A program made the position numbers and the translations under genes. A stretch of 64,000 nt of DNA from the NCBI RefSeq assembly GCF_000003855.2, contig NW_003101676.1, positions 41,045-105,044 on the forward strand, written 5' to 3'. Shown here piece by piece: positions 49,808 to 60,399 of the stretch (position 1 is its first letter; every line of letters begins with the position of its first letter). This DNA is from Blastomyces gilchristii SLH14081. Taxonomy: Eukaryota > Ascomycota > Eurotiomycetes > Onygenales > Ajellomycetaceae. Below the pieces are notes generated by a model. The model did not search any database and was not told the DNA's origin. It saw only the letters and a program-made list of their open reading frames with translations.

Positions 49808-52800
49808 AGTATGAATATACAACAAAAATAATAAAAAAAGTTTAAAAACTCTTTAAAAATCACATTTATTCAAAATAATGTGAATAGAAACTTAAATTAT
49901 ATTTATTCTTATCTTCAAATTGCATTTGAATAAAAAGTTGATTTTATACTACTTCAGAAGCCGAATTTTGATGCTGAGTAAAAATATGTTATTTCTCATT
50001 CAAGCTACTACTGCTTTTTATCTCAAAAGTCTGAGATAAAGTCAAGAGTAGTGATCTATGAAAGAAAGAGATCAAGATATTAATTTAATCTAAGATTTAA
50101 TATCATGTCTGACCCTGATATTCTGATGAGTGATATTATAGATAAAGAAAATGAGTTTGATACTATACAGCTCATAAATATCTATAATGAAAAGTCATTG
50201 AAGAAAAATAACAATATCTGAACAATTGATAGAGAATTTCTGAACATAACTTCATCAAGAAACTCTATAATTGCAGGAGATTTCAATGCACATCATCTCT
50301 GATGAAATTCAGAATGCAAGAGAGCAGTGAGAGCTGATAATCTGATTGAATGAACCTTTGAGTATTCAATAGATTTGATTAATAAGTCTGATCAACAAAC
50401 ATTCTTTAGAAAAGGCATGAAACAGAAGTCTATTATAGATCTAATCTTCATGTCACAAAATCTAATGAAAAGAAGACTTGTAAACTGATTTATTGATTCA
50501 AATGAGACATCAGAATCAGGTCATGAGATTATTCAATTTGATATTGAACTGAGTGAAAAACAAATGAGTGAAAATCCTCTTCTCTCTAATCAGTATAACT
50601 TTGAAAAAGCTGATTGAAAAGCAGTTGAAGAAAGCATAAAACTGCTAAAATCTGAAAGACAGAATGAGCTATATTGAAATTCTGATCAAGATATCTCAAA
50701 TGAAATGCTTGAGAATAGAGTGAAGCTTATTACATCTATTATTCTAACAAGTGTTAGAGATAATATTTCAAAAAGAAAATCTTCTGAGTATTCAAAATCT
50801 TGATGAAATGAGAATATCTCATCTAAAAGGAAAGAATTAGCTACTGCTAGAAGAGATTGAAAAAATAATGTAATATCTGATGAAGAGTTCAAAGCTGTCA
50901 GAAATGAATATTTTTCAGATATCAAAAGAGCTAAAACAGACTGCTGGAATAAATTTCTTGAAGAAGCATAAGAGAAGGAAATTTTTAAAGCTTTTAACTA
51001 TACTAAAACAAGAAGTGTAGCAAAACTTTCAGCCTTAGAATATGAGTTTCAGAATGAATCATATACAGCAAACTCTTTTGAGAAAAAATGTCAAGCTTTT
51101 ATGAGAATTCTCTTTCAGAACTCATCAGACTCAGATTCAGATTCAGAGGAAGAGAATATATCACTTCTTAACTACATTGATGAAAATGACTGAGAATGGT
51201 CTGATCTTACACAAGATGAATTAGAGTCAGCTATCTTCTCAAGTTCTGTTAAAACTGCTGCAGATCCTGATTCAATTAATCACTTAATTATTCAAAATAC
51301 ATATTCCTACTTAAAGAATGAATATTTTGAGCTCTTTTTCAATCTCTTGAAAAATGAATATCATTCTGAATACTGAAGAGAAGTCACTGGAGTGATTCTT
51401 GCAAAACCTAATAGAAAAACTTCAATTTCTAAGTCATATAGAGTAATATCTCTATTGAACTGTTTAGAAAAGGTTTTAGAAAAGATAATAGCTACTTGAC
51501 TATCTTTTATAAGCTCTATAGATGATTCTCTTTTATTCAGTGAATAAATGAAAGATAGAAAACAGTGTTCTGCAATTGACACTGTTCTCTCAGTTATTCA
51601 TGATATTCAAATAGTAAAACATGAGGATCTGGTCTCAACTGCAGTTTTTATTGATATAAAGAGAGCATTTGATCATGTTTCAAAGTCAAAGTTAATTCAG
51701 ACATTGAAGATATTAAAACTGCCACTTTCTCTAATAAAATGAGTTAACTGTTTTATGTCTAAAAGAATTATACAACTCTTCTTTGATGGAATGAAATAAG
51801 ATAAGACTGAGATAAAAATAGGAGTATCACAGAGATCTTCAATCTCACTCATTTTATTTGCAATATACACTGCATATCTATTCAAAAATAGAAATATGAG
51901 AATAGTGTGATCTCTGAGTTATGTGAATGATATTGGTCTAGTCTACAGCTCAAAAACTATCAAAGAGAATTTGAAAGTAATTGAAGAAGCTGTAAAGGAA
52001 ATCTTTGTTAGAGCAGATATTAATCAAATTCAATTTGATATGAATAAAACTGAGTTAATTCATTTCTTTTCTAGACTCAATGAGAAAGAACTATCTCTAA
52101 CTCTTTTAAATAGAGAGATTAAACCCAGTGTAAATGTCAAATGATTAGAAGTATGGTTAAACTCCAAGTTGAATTTTAAATATCACATTCAACAAAGAAC
52201 TGTCAAGGCAGAAAGACTATTGAACAACATAATCAGACTATTAAATACAGAGAGAGGTCTATCCTTCCAGGCTATGAGACAGTTATATATAGCCTGTATT
52301 ATATCAGTAGCTGATTATGAAGTTCAAGTTTGATGAAATAATCAAGGGAATTTCACTGAACTCTTTCAAAGTCTGCAAAACAGAGCCTTGAGAAGAATTC
52401 TGGAAGCATTCAAATCATCTCCTATTAAAGCAATGAAAGTTGAAGCTTCAATTCCTCCTTCTGCTATTAGATTTGAAAAGGCCTGTATGAACTATGCTCT
52501 GAGAGTTGTAAAGATGAGCTCAAATTATATAATCAGAGAAAGAGTCTCTTCTTCATTTTCATTAATTAACTCTGGAAATGAACTGGATTGAAATAGATTT
52601 CTTGATTGAAATGAAAATAATTCTTCAAAGAAAATGCCTTCTCAACTGTACAGACTATGCTCTCTGATTAAAAATCAATTTTCTTCTTTAAATGTTGAAA
52701 AAGTTGATCATGAGAAGTTATCTCCCTGGAGAGAAAAGCTTGAATCTCTTATAGACTTACAAATAAGTGAACTATCAAAAGAGAAAGAATATGAACAGCA

Positions 52801-53773
52801 TTTGAAGAGAATTTCTACAATCAATATAAAAGACTCTATTCTGGTTTATTCAGATGGCTCAAAAAATGAGAACTTGAATAGATTAGGCGCAGGCATTGCT
52901 TATACTGAAGATAATATTAATTTTATCTCAGATTTCTGAAATCTAGACTCTGAATGTGAAGTCTTTGATACTGAACTATTTGCAATAGTGAAAGCTTTCA
53001 AACTCATTGAAATAAAATCTCATAAAAGAGGAAATTGTTTGAAAGAGGCATGGATATTCTCTGATAGTCAAGCTGCTTTAAAAAGACTTAGAAATAGTCA
53101 GATTCATAATGATCAAATGAATCTTGAACTGATCTTAAACTCTGTTTTGAAAATTCAAAAGAGAAGAACATCAAAGCTGATAATTCATCTGCACTGAGTT
53201 TCTGCTCACATGAATATTCATGATAATGAATTAGCTGATTCAGCTGCAAAAAAGGGTGCAGAATTAAGCAGATCTATTCAAAAAATTGTGTCCTGGTCTT
53301 TTATAAAGAGAAAAATAAAAGAATCTTGTTTAGACAAGTGAAATGAAAGCTGGCAGAAACAAAAGAAGAGTATACATTATTCAAGATTTGAAACAAAACC
53401 CAAGTGGAAATCTTGTTCAATTAAATGTAAAAAGAAAATATTCTCATCTATAATACAGCTGAAACTAGGACATGGCTATTTCAAATCTTATATACAAAGA
53501 TTTGATGATAGATTTGACTCAATAGAATGCTCATTCTGCAATACAAATGAGAATCCTGAGTATATTGTAATGCACTGTGCATTATACAATAGTCTCAGAG
53601 TCAGATTGAAAGAGAAGTATGATCTAAATCAATTAAATATGAGATTCTTATTCTCAACTGAGACAGGAATTAAATACTTAATAGACTTTCTATCAGAAAC
53701 TCAAGCAGCTACAAGAAAATGGCTAAATTCAGAATTATCTGAGTATGAAGAGGAGGAAATTAATCAGATATAG
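49808..53773 (+). pseudogene. LINE A ORF2 (endonuclease - reverse transcriptase - RNase H), broken
   Basis: Coherent protein of about 1,320 codons if stops are read through. An APE-type endonuclease is marked by GDFNAHH at 50,276-50,296. The RT has FIDIKRAFDHV at about 51,648-51,680 and the catalytic box as YVND at 51,920-51,931, where the first Asp of the usual [F/Y]xDD is changed to Asn. RNase H has VYSDGSK near 52,846, IFSDSQAALKRL near 53,055 and an H-x-x-AH..NELAD block at 53,192-53,245. A CSFC..H..C finger lies near 53,530-53,577. I count about 23 in-frame TGA, about 6 TAA and no TAG; the TGAs sit at Trp positions (for example VK-stop-LEVWLN). Loss of the RT Asp alone would kill the enzyme. 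Confidence 0.85.
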
Positions 53774-54081
53774 TCTGTTAAAACAGCTATACACTCTCTT
53801 TTAATAATTTGTTTTGTTATAGTCTCTCTTTACTCTATCTTTTTCTTTATCTTTTTCTTTCAATTTCTTTCTATCTATTTATTTAATGTGTCTATCTTTG
53901 AGACTGTGTTCTTTTTCTCTTTTCTTTTGTCATGATATTGTCAAATGGTTTCAAAGTATTAAAAGATGTTAAAACACTGCAATTTGTAAACAGTTTTTGT
54001 ATTCTGGGCTGGAATTTTCTAATTTTGCATATCTGAAATTGATGAATGTATAATAGTTAACTTTACAGACATAGAAAAAAC

Positions 54082-54103
54082 CCTGAGAACTAAAGTTCTC
54101 AGG
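54082..54103 (+). repeat. LINE 3' UTR hairpin
   Basis: CCTGAGAAC, 4-nt loop, GTTCTCAGG. The same hairpin occurs in copy B (55,946-55,968, 5-nt loop) and copy C (62,399-62,420), at the same distance from the (AAT)n tail. A stem near the 3' end is the usual recognition site for LINE reverse transcriptase in stringent-type elements (family knowledge); here that role is inference. Confidence 0.75.
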
Positions 54104-54160
54104 TAGATGTCATAGTCTCTGACTGCATACATCTATAATTGAAGAATAATAATAATAATA

Positions 54161-54175
54161 ATATTCTATATATCA
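54161..54175. repeat. Target-site duplication, right copy, LINE A
   Basis: ATATTCTATATATCA directly after the (AAT)n tail; perfect match to 46,477-46,491. Confidence 0.7.
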
Positions 54176-55280
54176 TCTCACTGTAATATTCAATTAGAAT
54201 CATTTATTCACTGAATTCAGTGAACTTATTATATTCTTTTCAGAGATCTTTCTTAAGAATGTAAACAGTTGATTCAATCACTTATAAGTTACTACTGTGT
54301 GTGAACAGTCTGTCTTTTCATACTTTATAAAGAGTTAGTGAGATCTGATTCTTCAGTTGAATCACATCTGAAAATAAGAGAATACTTATTAAGACTATAT
54401 TAATGTATAGTATCACTGTAAACACAGTCTCTGCTCATAGGTTGACTGATAGACCTGCTTATATTATTATAATATAAGCTTTTAAGATAACAGTTTGAAT
54501 GAACCATTCTGTAATATTATCTTGAGTGAGAATATAGAGCTCTGTTAACTCTTATTTAACACTGAATTCAGTGAGAACTGCTTATATCTGTTAATCACTT
54601 ATTTTAATGACTCTGTCAGAATGTGTAAATGCAAGTTTTATATTCAGATTCTGAAGATATTTAAGATGAAAATCAATAACATCTGATAGCTGATCTTTAT
54701 TCTTGAGAAAATAAGCAGTCTTATAATATGTGATATTATTTACTATAAGAAGTAGATACCTGTAGTCTTGAAGAAATGAAGAAAAATTATCAAGAGTGTT
54801 GAAGAATTTACTGTCTTCTATAATATTAAAGTGTAAACAGATGCTGCAGATATATTCTCTTATTATAGAGATCTATGAGATCTTCTTCTTAACTTTTATA
54901 AGTTTGCAGATCTCATAGAACAGCATTTCAGAGCCTCTCTTAATTATAATATCAGAGATAAGGTCTTTTATTAGTTGTTAATTATCAGTGATATTCAGAT
55001 ATTCTAGATGAATATATCATATAAAGAGTGTATTATTGTAATTCAGAGATGCCTGTGTAACTATAACTAGAGCAGCTTTATAAGTGCTGTGAATAGAATA
55101 GATATGATAATTTGTTTTCACAGTGTAGAAGTATTAATTGTGTTTATTAATTATTTCAAAATCAATGATGTGATTATTCTTATCTTAAAGAAGTTCAAAG
55201 TCAAATTCTTTATTAACAAGCTGATTAAAGCTTAAGACATTGCAGAAGACTGCTGATAAGTAGTGAATATTCTACATATT
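54176..55280. other. AT-rich decayed repeat DNA
   Basis: Stops in all frames, depleted in CC/GG/CG. It is older repeat sequence into which LINE A and the SINE inserted. No family recognised. Confidence 0.5.
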
Positions 55281-55294
55281 TATTTTCATTTCAT
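55281..55294. repeat. SINE target-site duplication, left copy
   Basis: TATTTTCATTTCAT, identical to 55,685-55,698. Confidence 0.85.
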
Positions 55295-55648
55295 TGCCCT
55301 GATGATCAAATGGTTAATGCGGCTACCCAGTAGCACCTTGATGTGGGAAATCAAGGCATGTGAGTTCGAAACCCGCAGGGAATACATTAAATCCGGAACT
55401 CAAGCACCTCAGGTTTCTAATAAATACAGAGGTGTACAAATCACTTCAACAAATCACTCTATGTTCCTGGGATGAGAAGTTATTATCACATGTATTTAAT
55501 TATCACTTCTTTATATTTTCTATGTGCTTGTTATCTTGATGTGATCTCATTCCATCTGTATTTCCTCCTGTATAATCAACATCTGATCTGTATTTATCAT
55601 CACACAAGAACTCATTATAAGCTCCGCTGGCATATGAGTATAATGAAA

Positions 55649-55684
<36 letters not shown>
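55295..55684 (+). mobile_element. SINE-like retroposon with tRNA-like head and LINE-like tail
   Basis: 390 bp flanked by a perfect 14-bp duplication. The head (55,296-55,381) has an A-box-like TGATCAAATGG at 55,303-55,313 (three transitions from TGGCnnAGTGG) and a B-box-like AGTTCGAAACC at 55,363-55,373 (one change from GGTTCGAnnCC), 49 bp apart. A 7-bp stem with a 7-nt loop GTGGGAA (55,336-55,356) resembles an anticodon arm with GGG. CCCTG/CAGGG can pair as an acceptor remnant. The body is non-coding. The 3' end reads TATAATGAAAGAATAATAAT, close to the LINE end TATAATTGAAGAATAATAAT, then (AAT)n. The interior keeps CpG and CC, so it is younger and less mutated than its surroundings. The parent tRNA is unsure (Pro-GGG by the loop, Leu/Ser by the A box). 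Confidence 0.75.
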
Positions 55685-55686
<2 letters not shown>

Positions 55687-55698
55687 TTTTCATTTCAT
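55685..55698. repeat. SINE target-site duplication, right copy
   Basis: TATTTTCATTTCAT directly after the (AAT)n run. Confidence 0.85.
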
Positions 55699-55887
55699 AT
55701 ATATAAATACAGATCTTATCAATACTAGTGAGTGTGATCAGCTTATTATTAATTACATTTACAGAGTCAAGTTCTTCTTTATTATCTGAAGTGTGTATAT
55801 ATTTGAAGACACTTCTATCAGATGTCATAGTATAGAAAGCCGCAGTGTTCAAGTATTATAGAAAATCTCTATGAACTGTAGTAATAG

Positions 55888-58698
55888 ATATTATTATTAT
55901 TATTCTTCAATTATAGATGTATGCAGTCAGAGACTATGACAGTTACCTGAGAACTTTTAGTTCTCAGGGTTTTTCCTATATCTCTAAAGTCAACTATTAT
56001 ACATTTACTAATTTCAGATATGTAAAATCAGAAAATTCCAGCTCAGAATATAAAAACTGTTTACAAATTATAGTATTTTAACATTTTCTGATACTTTGAA
56101 ATCATTTGACAATATCATGACAAAAGAAAAGAGAACACAGTCTTAAAAATAGACATATTAAGTAGATAGATAGAAAAGAATAGAAAGAAAAAAGTAAAGT
56201 AAAGAGAGATTATAACAAAACAAATTATTAAAAGATAGTATATAGCTATTGTAACAGACTATATCTGATCAATTTTCTCCTCTTTATATTCAGATATTTC
56301 TGAATTTAGTCATTTTCTTATAGCTGCTTGAGTTTCTGATAGAAAGTCTATTAAGTATTTAATTCCTGTCTCAGTTGAGAATAAGAATCTTATATTTAAT
56401 TAATTTAAATTATACTTCTCTTTTAATCTGACTCTGAGACTATTATATAATACACAGTGTATTATAATATACTCAGAATTCTCATTTACATTGCAGAATG
56501 AGCATTATATTAAATCAAATCTATCATTAAATCTTTGTATATAAGATTTAAAATAGCTATGTCTTAGTTTCAGCTGTATTATAGATGAGAATATTTTCTT
56601 TTTAGATTTAATTGAATAAGATTTTCACTTGAGTTTTATTTTAAATCTTGAATAATATATACTCTTCTTTTGTTTCTGTCAGCTTTTATTTTACTTATCT
56701 AAACAAGATTCTTTTATCTTTCTCTTTATAAAAGATCAGAACACAGTTTTTTGAATAGATCTGCTTAATTCTGAACTCTTTTTTACAGCTGAATCAGTCA
56801 ATTCATTATCATGAATATTCATATAAGTAGAAACTCAGTGCAGATGAATTATCAGTTTTAATATTCTTCTCTTTTGAATTTTTAAAACAGAGTGTAAAAT
56901 CAGTTTAAGATTTATTTAATCATTATAAATCTGACTATTTCTAAGTCTTTTTAAAACAGCTTAACTATCAGAGAATATTTATATCTCTTTCAAACTATTT
57001 TCTCTTTTATAAGAATTTATTTCAATGAGTTTGAAAGCTTTCACTATTATAAATAGTTCAGTATCAAAGACTTCAGATTCACAGCCTAAATTTCAGAAAT
57101 CTGAGATAAAATTGATATTATCTTCAGTATAGGTAATGTCTGTGTATAATCTATTCAAATTCTCATTTTTTGAGTTATCTGAATGGATCAGAATAGAGTC
57201 TTTTATATTAATTATAGAAATTCTCTTCAAATACTGTTCATATTCTCTCTCTTTAGATAGTTCACTTATTTACAAGTTTATAAGAGATTTAAGCTTTTCT
57301 CTTCAGAGAGATATCTTCTCATGATCAACTTTTTCAATATTTAAAGAAGAAAATTGATTTTTAATCAGTGAGCATAGTCTGTACAGTTGAGAAGGTATTT
57401 TCAGTGAAGAATTATTTTTATTTCAATCAAGAAATCTATTTCAATCCAGTTCATTTTCAGAGTTAATTGATGAAAATGAAGAAGAGACTCTTTCTCTGAT
57501 TATATAATTTAAGCTTATCTTTATAACTCTCAGAGCATAGTTCATACAGGTCTTTTCAAATCTAATAGTAGAAGAGAGAATTGAAGCTTCAATTTTCATT
57601 GCTTTAATAGAAGATGATTTGAATGCTTTCAGAATTCTTCTCAAAGCTCTGTTTTACAGACTTTGAAAGAGTTCAGTAAAATTTCCTTGATTATTTCATT
57701 AAACTTGAACTTCATAATCAGCTACTGAGATAATACAGGCTATATATAACTGTCTTATAGTCTGAAAGAATAGATCTCTCTCTGTATTTAATAGTCTGAT
57801 TATGTTGTTCAATTGTCTTTCTGCCTTGACAGTTCTTTGTTGAATATGATATTTAAAATTCAACTTGAAGTTTAATCATACTTCTAATCATTTGATATTT
57901 AAACTGGGTTTAATCTCTCTATTTAAAAGAGTTAGAGATAGTTCTTTCTCATTGAATCTAGAAAAGAAATGAATTAACTCAGTTTTATTCATATTAAATT
58001 AAATTTAATTGATATCTGCTCTGATAAAGATTTTCTTTACAGCTTTTTCAATCACTTTTAAATTCTCATTGATAGTTTTTGAGCTGTAGACTAGATCAAT
58101 ATCATTCACATAACTCAGAGATGACACTATTTTCATATCTCAATTTTTGAATAGATATGCAGTGTATATTGTAAATAAAATGAGTGAGATTGAAGATTCT
58201 TACAGTACTTCTATTTTTATCTCAGTCTTGTCTTATTTCATTTCATTAAAGAATAGTTGTATGATTCTTTTAGACATAAAACAGTCAACTCATTTTATTA
58301 GAGAAAGTGACAGTTTTAACATCTTCAAAGTCTGAATTAACTTTGACTTTGAAACATGATCAAATGCTTCTTTTATATTAATAAAAACTGCAGTTGAGAT
58401 CAGATCTTCATGCTTTGTTATTTGAATATTATGAACAACTGAGAGAACAGTGTTAATTACAGAACATTGCTTTCTATCTCTCATTTATTCACTGAATAAA
58501 AGAGAATTATTAATAGAGCTTATAAAAGATAGTTAAGTAGCTATTATCTTTTCTAAAACCTTTTCTAGACAGTTTAATAGAGATATTACTCTATATGACT
58601 TAGAAATTGAAGTTCTTCTATTAGGTTTTGCAAGAATCACTTCAGTAACTTCTCTTCAGCATTCAAAATGATATTCATTTTTCAAGAGATTGAAAAAG
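55888..58698 (-). mobile_element. LINE copy B, 3' half, heavily mutated
   Basis: Minus-strand copy of the same LINE: (AAT)n tail (reads ATT)n at 55,888-55,903, hairpin at 55,946-55,968, RNase H and RT regions up to about 58,690. It matches copy A from about 51,333 to the end. It carries more changes than A or C: at a Trp pair equivalent to A 53,339/53,351 it has TAA (56,691-56,693) and TGA (56,679-56,681). Beyond 58,698 the LINE match jumps to a block homologous to A 47,440-47,483 (58,698-58,741). Residual coding islands include a FINIKEAFDHV-type RT box near 58,350-58,390. Confidence 0.85.
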
Positions 58699-58741
58699 AA
58701 GAATGAGATAGAAACTGTTAAAATATACACTACTGTATATT
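58698..58741 (-). repeat. 44-bp block shared with LINE A leader (47,440-47,483)
   Basis: Reverse complement reads ATACAGTAGTGTATATTTTA then ACAGTTTCTATCTCATTCTT. It differs from A only by C/T and G/A transitions. In copy B it directly abuts the sequence equivalent to A 51,333, in the same order and orientation as in A. Either B is an internally deleted LINE, or both LINEs lie beside related LTR ends (TGYTAA... start) with a shared purine-rich flank. Confidence 0.6.
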
Positions 58742-60399
58742 CTTGTAAGAATAAGTGCTCGCAGGCGATTATTTAAATGTTTGCAGCTTGATGTGATATG
58801 TACTGATAGCTACTAGAAGTATTTACAGTAGAAAGATAAATATAGAGATTAAATGTATAATAGTATTTAAGCTGAGGTATGAATAGTATTCATGAACTTC
58901 AGTCTATATAGTTGTGTGTAGTCAAGAGCTGCTAACTCTATTGATTATATAAGAGATAGAAATAGAGATAAAGAATTCATAAGAAGTAGAATTTCTTACA
59001 TACTTTTCTCTCTCTAAGACTTTATCTGTGAAGTCTTTCACTGAGTAATTTCATAGAATCAGGCTCAGCACTGCAGTGATACTTGCTAAAAACTCTTTAT
59101 ATCTATAAAAAACCTCAGTGAGGAAAAATCCCTTGTTATTATAAAGAGAAAAGAGTCTGTCACTCAGTTTTTTATTCTGTGAGATTTTTTATAATCTGTA
59201 GATCTTTCTCTGACTATTATACAGATTCATCTCATATCTTTTATACAGAAGAGTTCTGGTTGACTCTCAATCATTTCTGTGAGATTCTTATATAATTATT
59301 ATACAGATTCATTTTACATCTTTCAATCTAAAGAGTTTTAGTTAATCTTCAATCATTTTTCTGTGAGATTCTTATGTGACTGTTACACAGATTCATTCTG
59401 CAGATGAATTACTTTCTGTAAGATTATTCTCATTAAAGAGAAGTATTTATAAGTTAATCTTTCACTCATTCTTATAAATTATCATTCTTTTATCAACTCT
59501 ATAGAATTATAGAATCAAGATATTCATAGTCTGTAATCACTCTTTACAGTTATATAGAAAGATTTATATCTGTGATTTATAATCACTCTTTATTTACTAG
59601 AGTGATCTGACTATTCTGTGAGATCACTTATAGTGTAAATAAACCTCTCTAGAGTAGTATAAATATCTCAGATTTATTTATGAAATCTCATCTTCTTTTC
59701 TCTCTTTCTATAACAGCTCTCATTTTCACAAACTGTGAGTATTCTTATTCATTCACAAAGTATTTTTATTCAGATAATAGAGAGAGAGTATTTCTAATAA
59801 TATCTGTATATTAATTTAAGAACTTCTTAAGAATAAAAAAACTTTAATTTTAATATCTTTATAAATAATATCTAACTACTGCTGAGCTTCTTGTAAGTGT
59901 CTCTATGACTTCTCTAATTACTTTCTACTGACTGATGAAGCAGAGATATCATTATCTGTAACAGTGTCTTCACTCTTCTCAGATCTGTCACTGCACTCAA
60001 TCTTTAGATCAGTAATTAACTCTGTGCCTTTCTCAGATCAACTTCTAACTCTTAGTAGTACGGTTCTATTCTGTAAGAGGCCTACGCTAAATAGATCAGC
60101 ATAATATTTATAGGTCTTATATAACAAAGTGAAAAACATTAAAGAAGAAAAAGAAAGAGAAAGTGTGAGAATCAGTGATCAGAGTGAATATTTATATATA
60201 TACACAGTGATATACACAGTGAAGCTTCAGAGCAGAAGAATAGAAATTCTGTGAGTTTTTTAGCTGAGAATTAGTAATTGAGAATGACTGAGAATCAGAG
60301 CTTTTGATAAAATCTATGAAGTGTAATGAAATAGTCTATATGATGATCAGACACAGTCTGCTACATTAGTTCTCTTCTTCTCTGATTGTGTCTAGTTTT
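58742..60399. mobile_element. AT-rich decayed repeat, probably LTR-retrotransposon flank
   Basis: Lies next to the Gypsy pol remnant on its 3' side (minus orientation), so it may contain the element's 3' region and LTR. No second LTR copy is visible in the window to prove it. It includes short islands with CpG (GCTCGCAGGCG near 58,760). Confidence 0.4.

Larger units (their letters stand above)
46492..54160 (+). mobile_element. LINE copy A, near-complete non-LTR retrotransposon (Tad/I-like), inactivated
   Basis: About 7.7 kb bounded by a 15-bp target-site duplication. Order: GC-normal 5' head (46,492-47,186), AT-rich leader, ORF1 (about 48,167-49,787), ORF2 (about 49,808-53,773), and a 3' UTR with a hairpin (54,082-54,103) and (AAT)n tail. 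ORF1 has gag-like CCHC knuckles. ORF2 has endonuclease, reverse transcriptase, RNase H and a Cys/His C-terminal motif. The arrangement with RNase H and two ORFs points to the Tad1/I group. Both ORFs are broken by many TGA and some TAA codons and at least one ORF1 frameshift, so the copy is dead. Whether the head is the authentic 5' UTR or a sequence joined by template switching is open. The 47,440-47,483 block also adjoins copy B. Confidence 0.8.

Noticed and set aside
49808..53773. A LINE using a variant code with TGA = Trp
   Set aside because: TGG is still used in the same ORF, TAA also occurs at Trp and other positions, and copies A, B and C differ in which Trp codons are TGA. Mutation explains all of this; a recoded element would show fixed TGA usage and no TAA.
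55648..55684. CRISPR-like or satellite array at (AAT)n
   Set aside because: It is a simple trinucleotide tail at the 3' end of a retroposon, repeated in the LINE copies.
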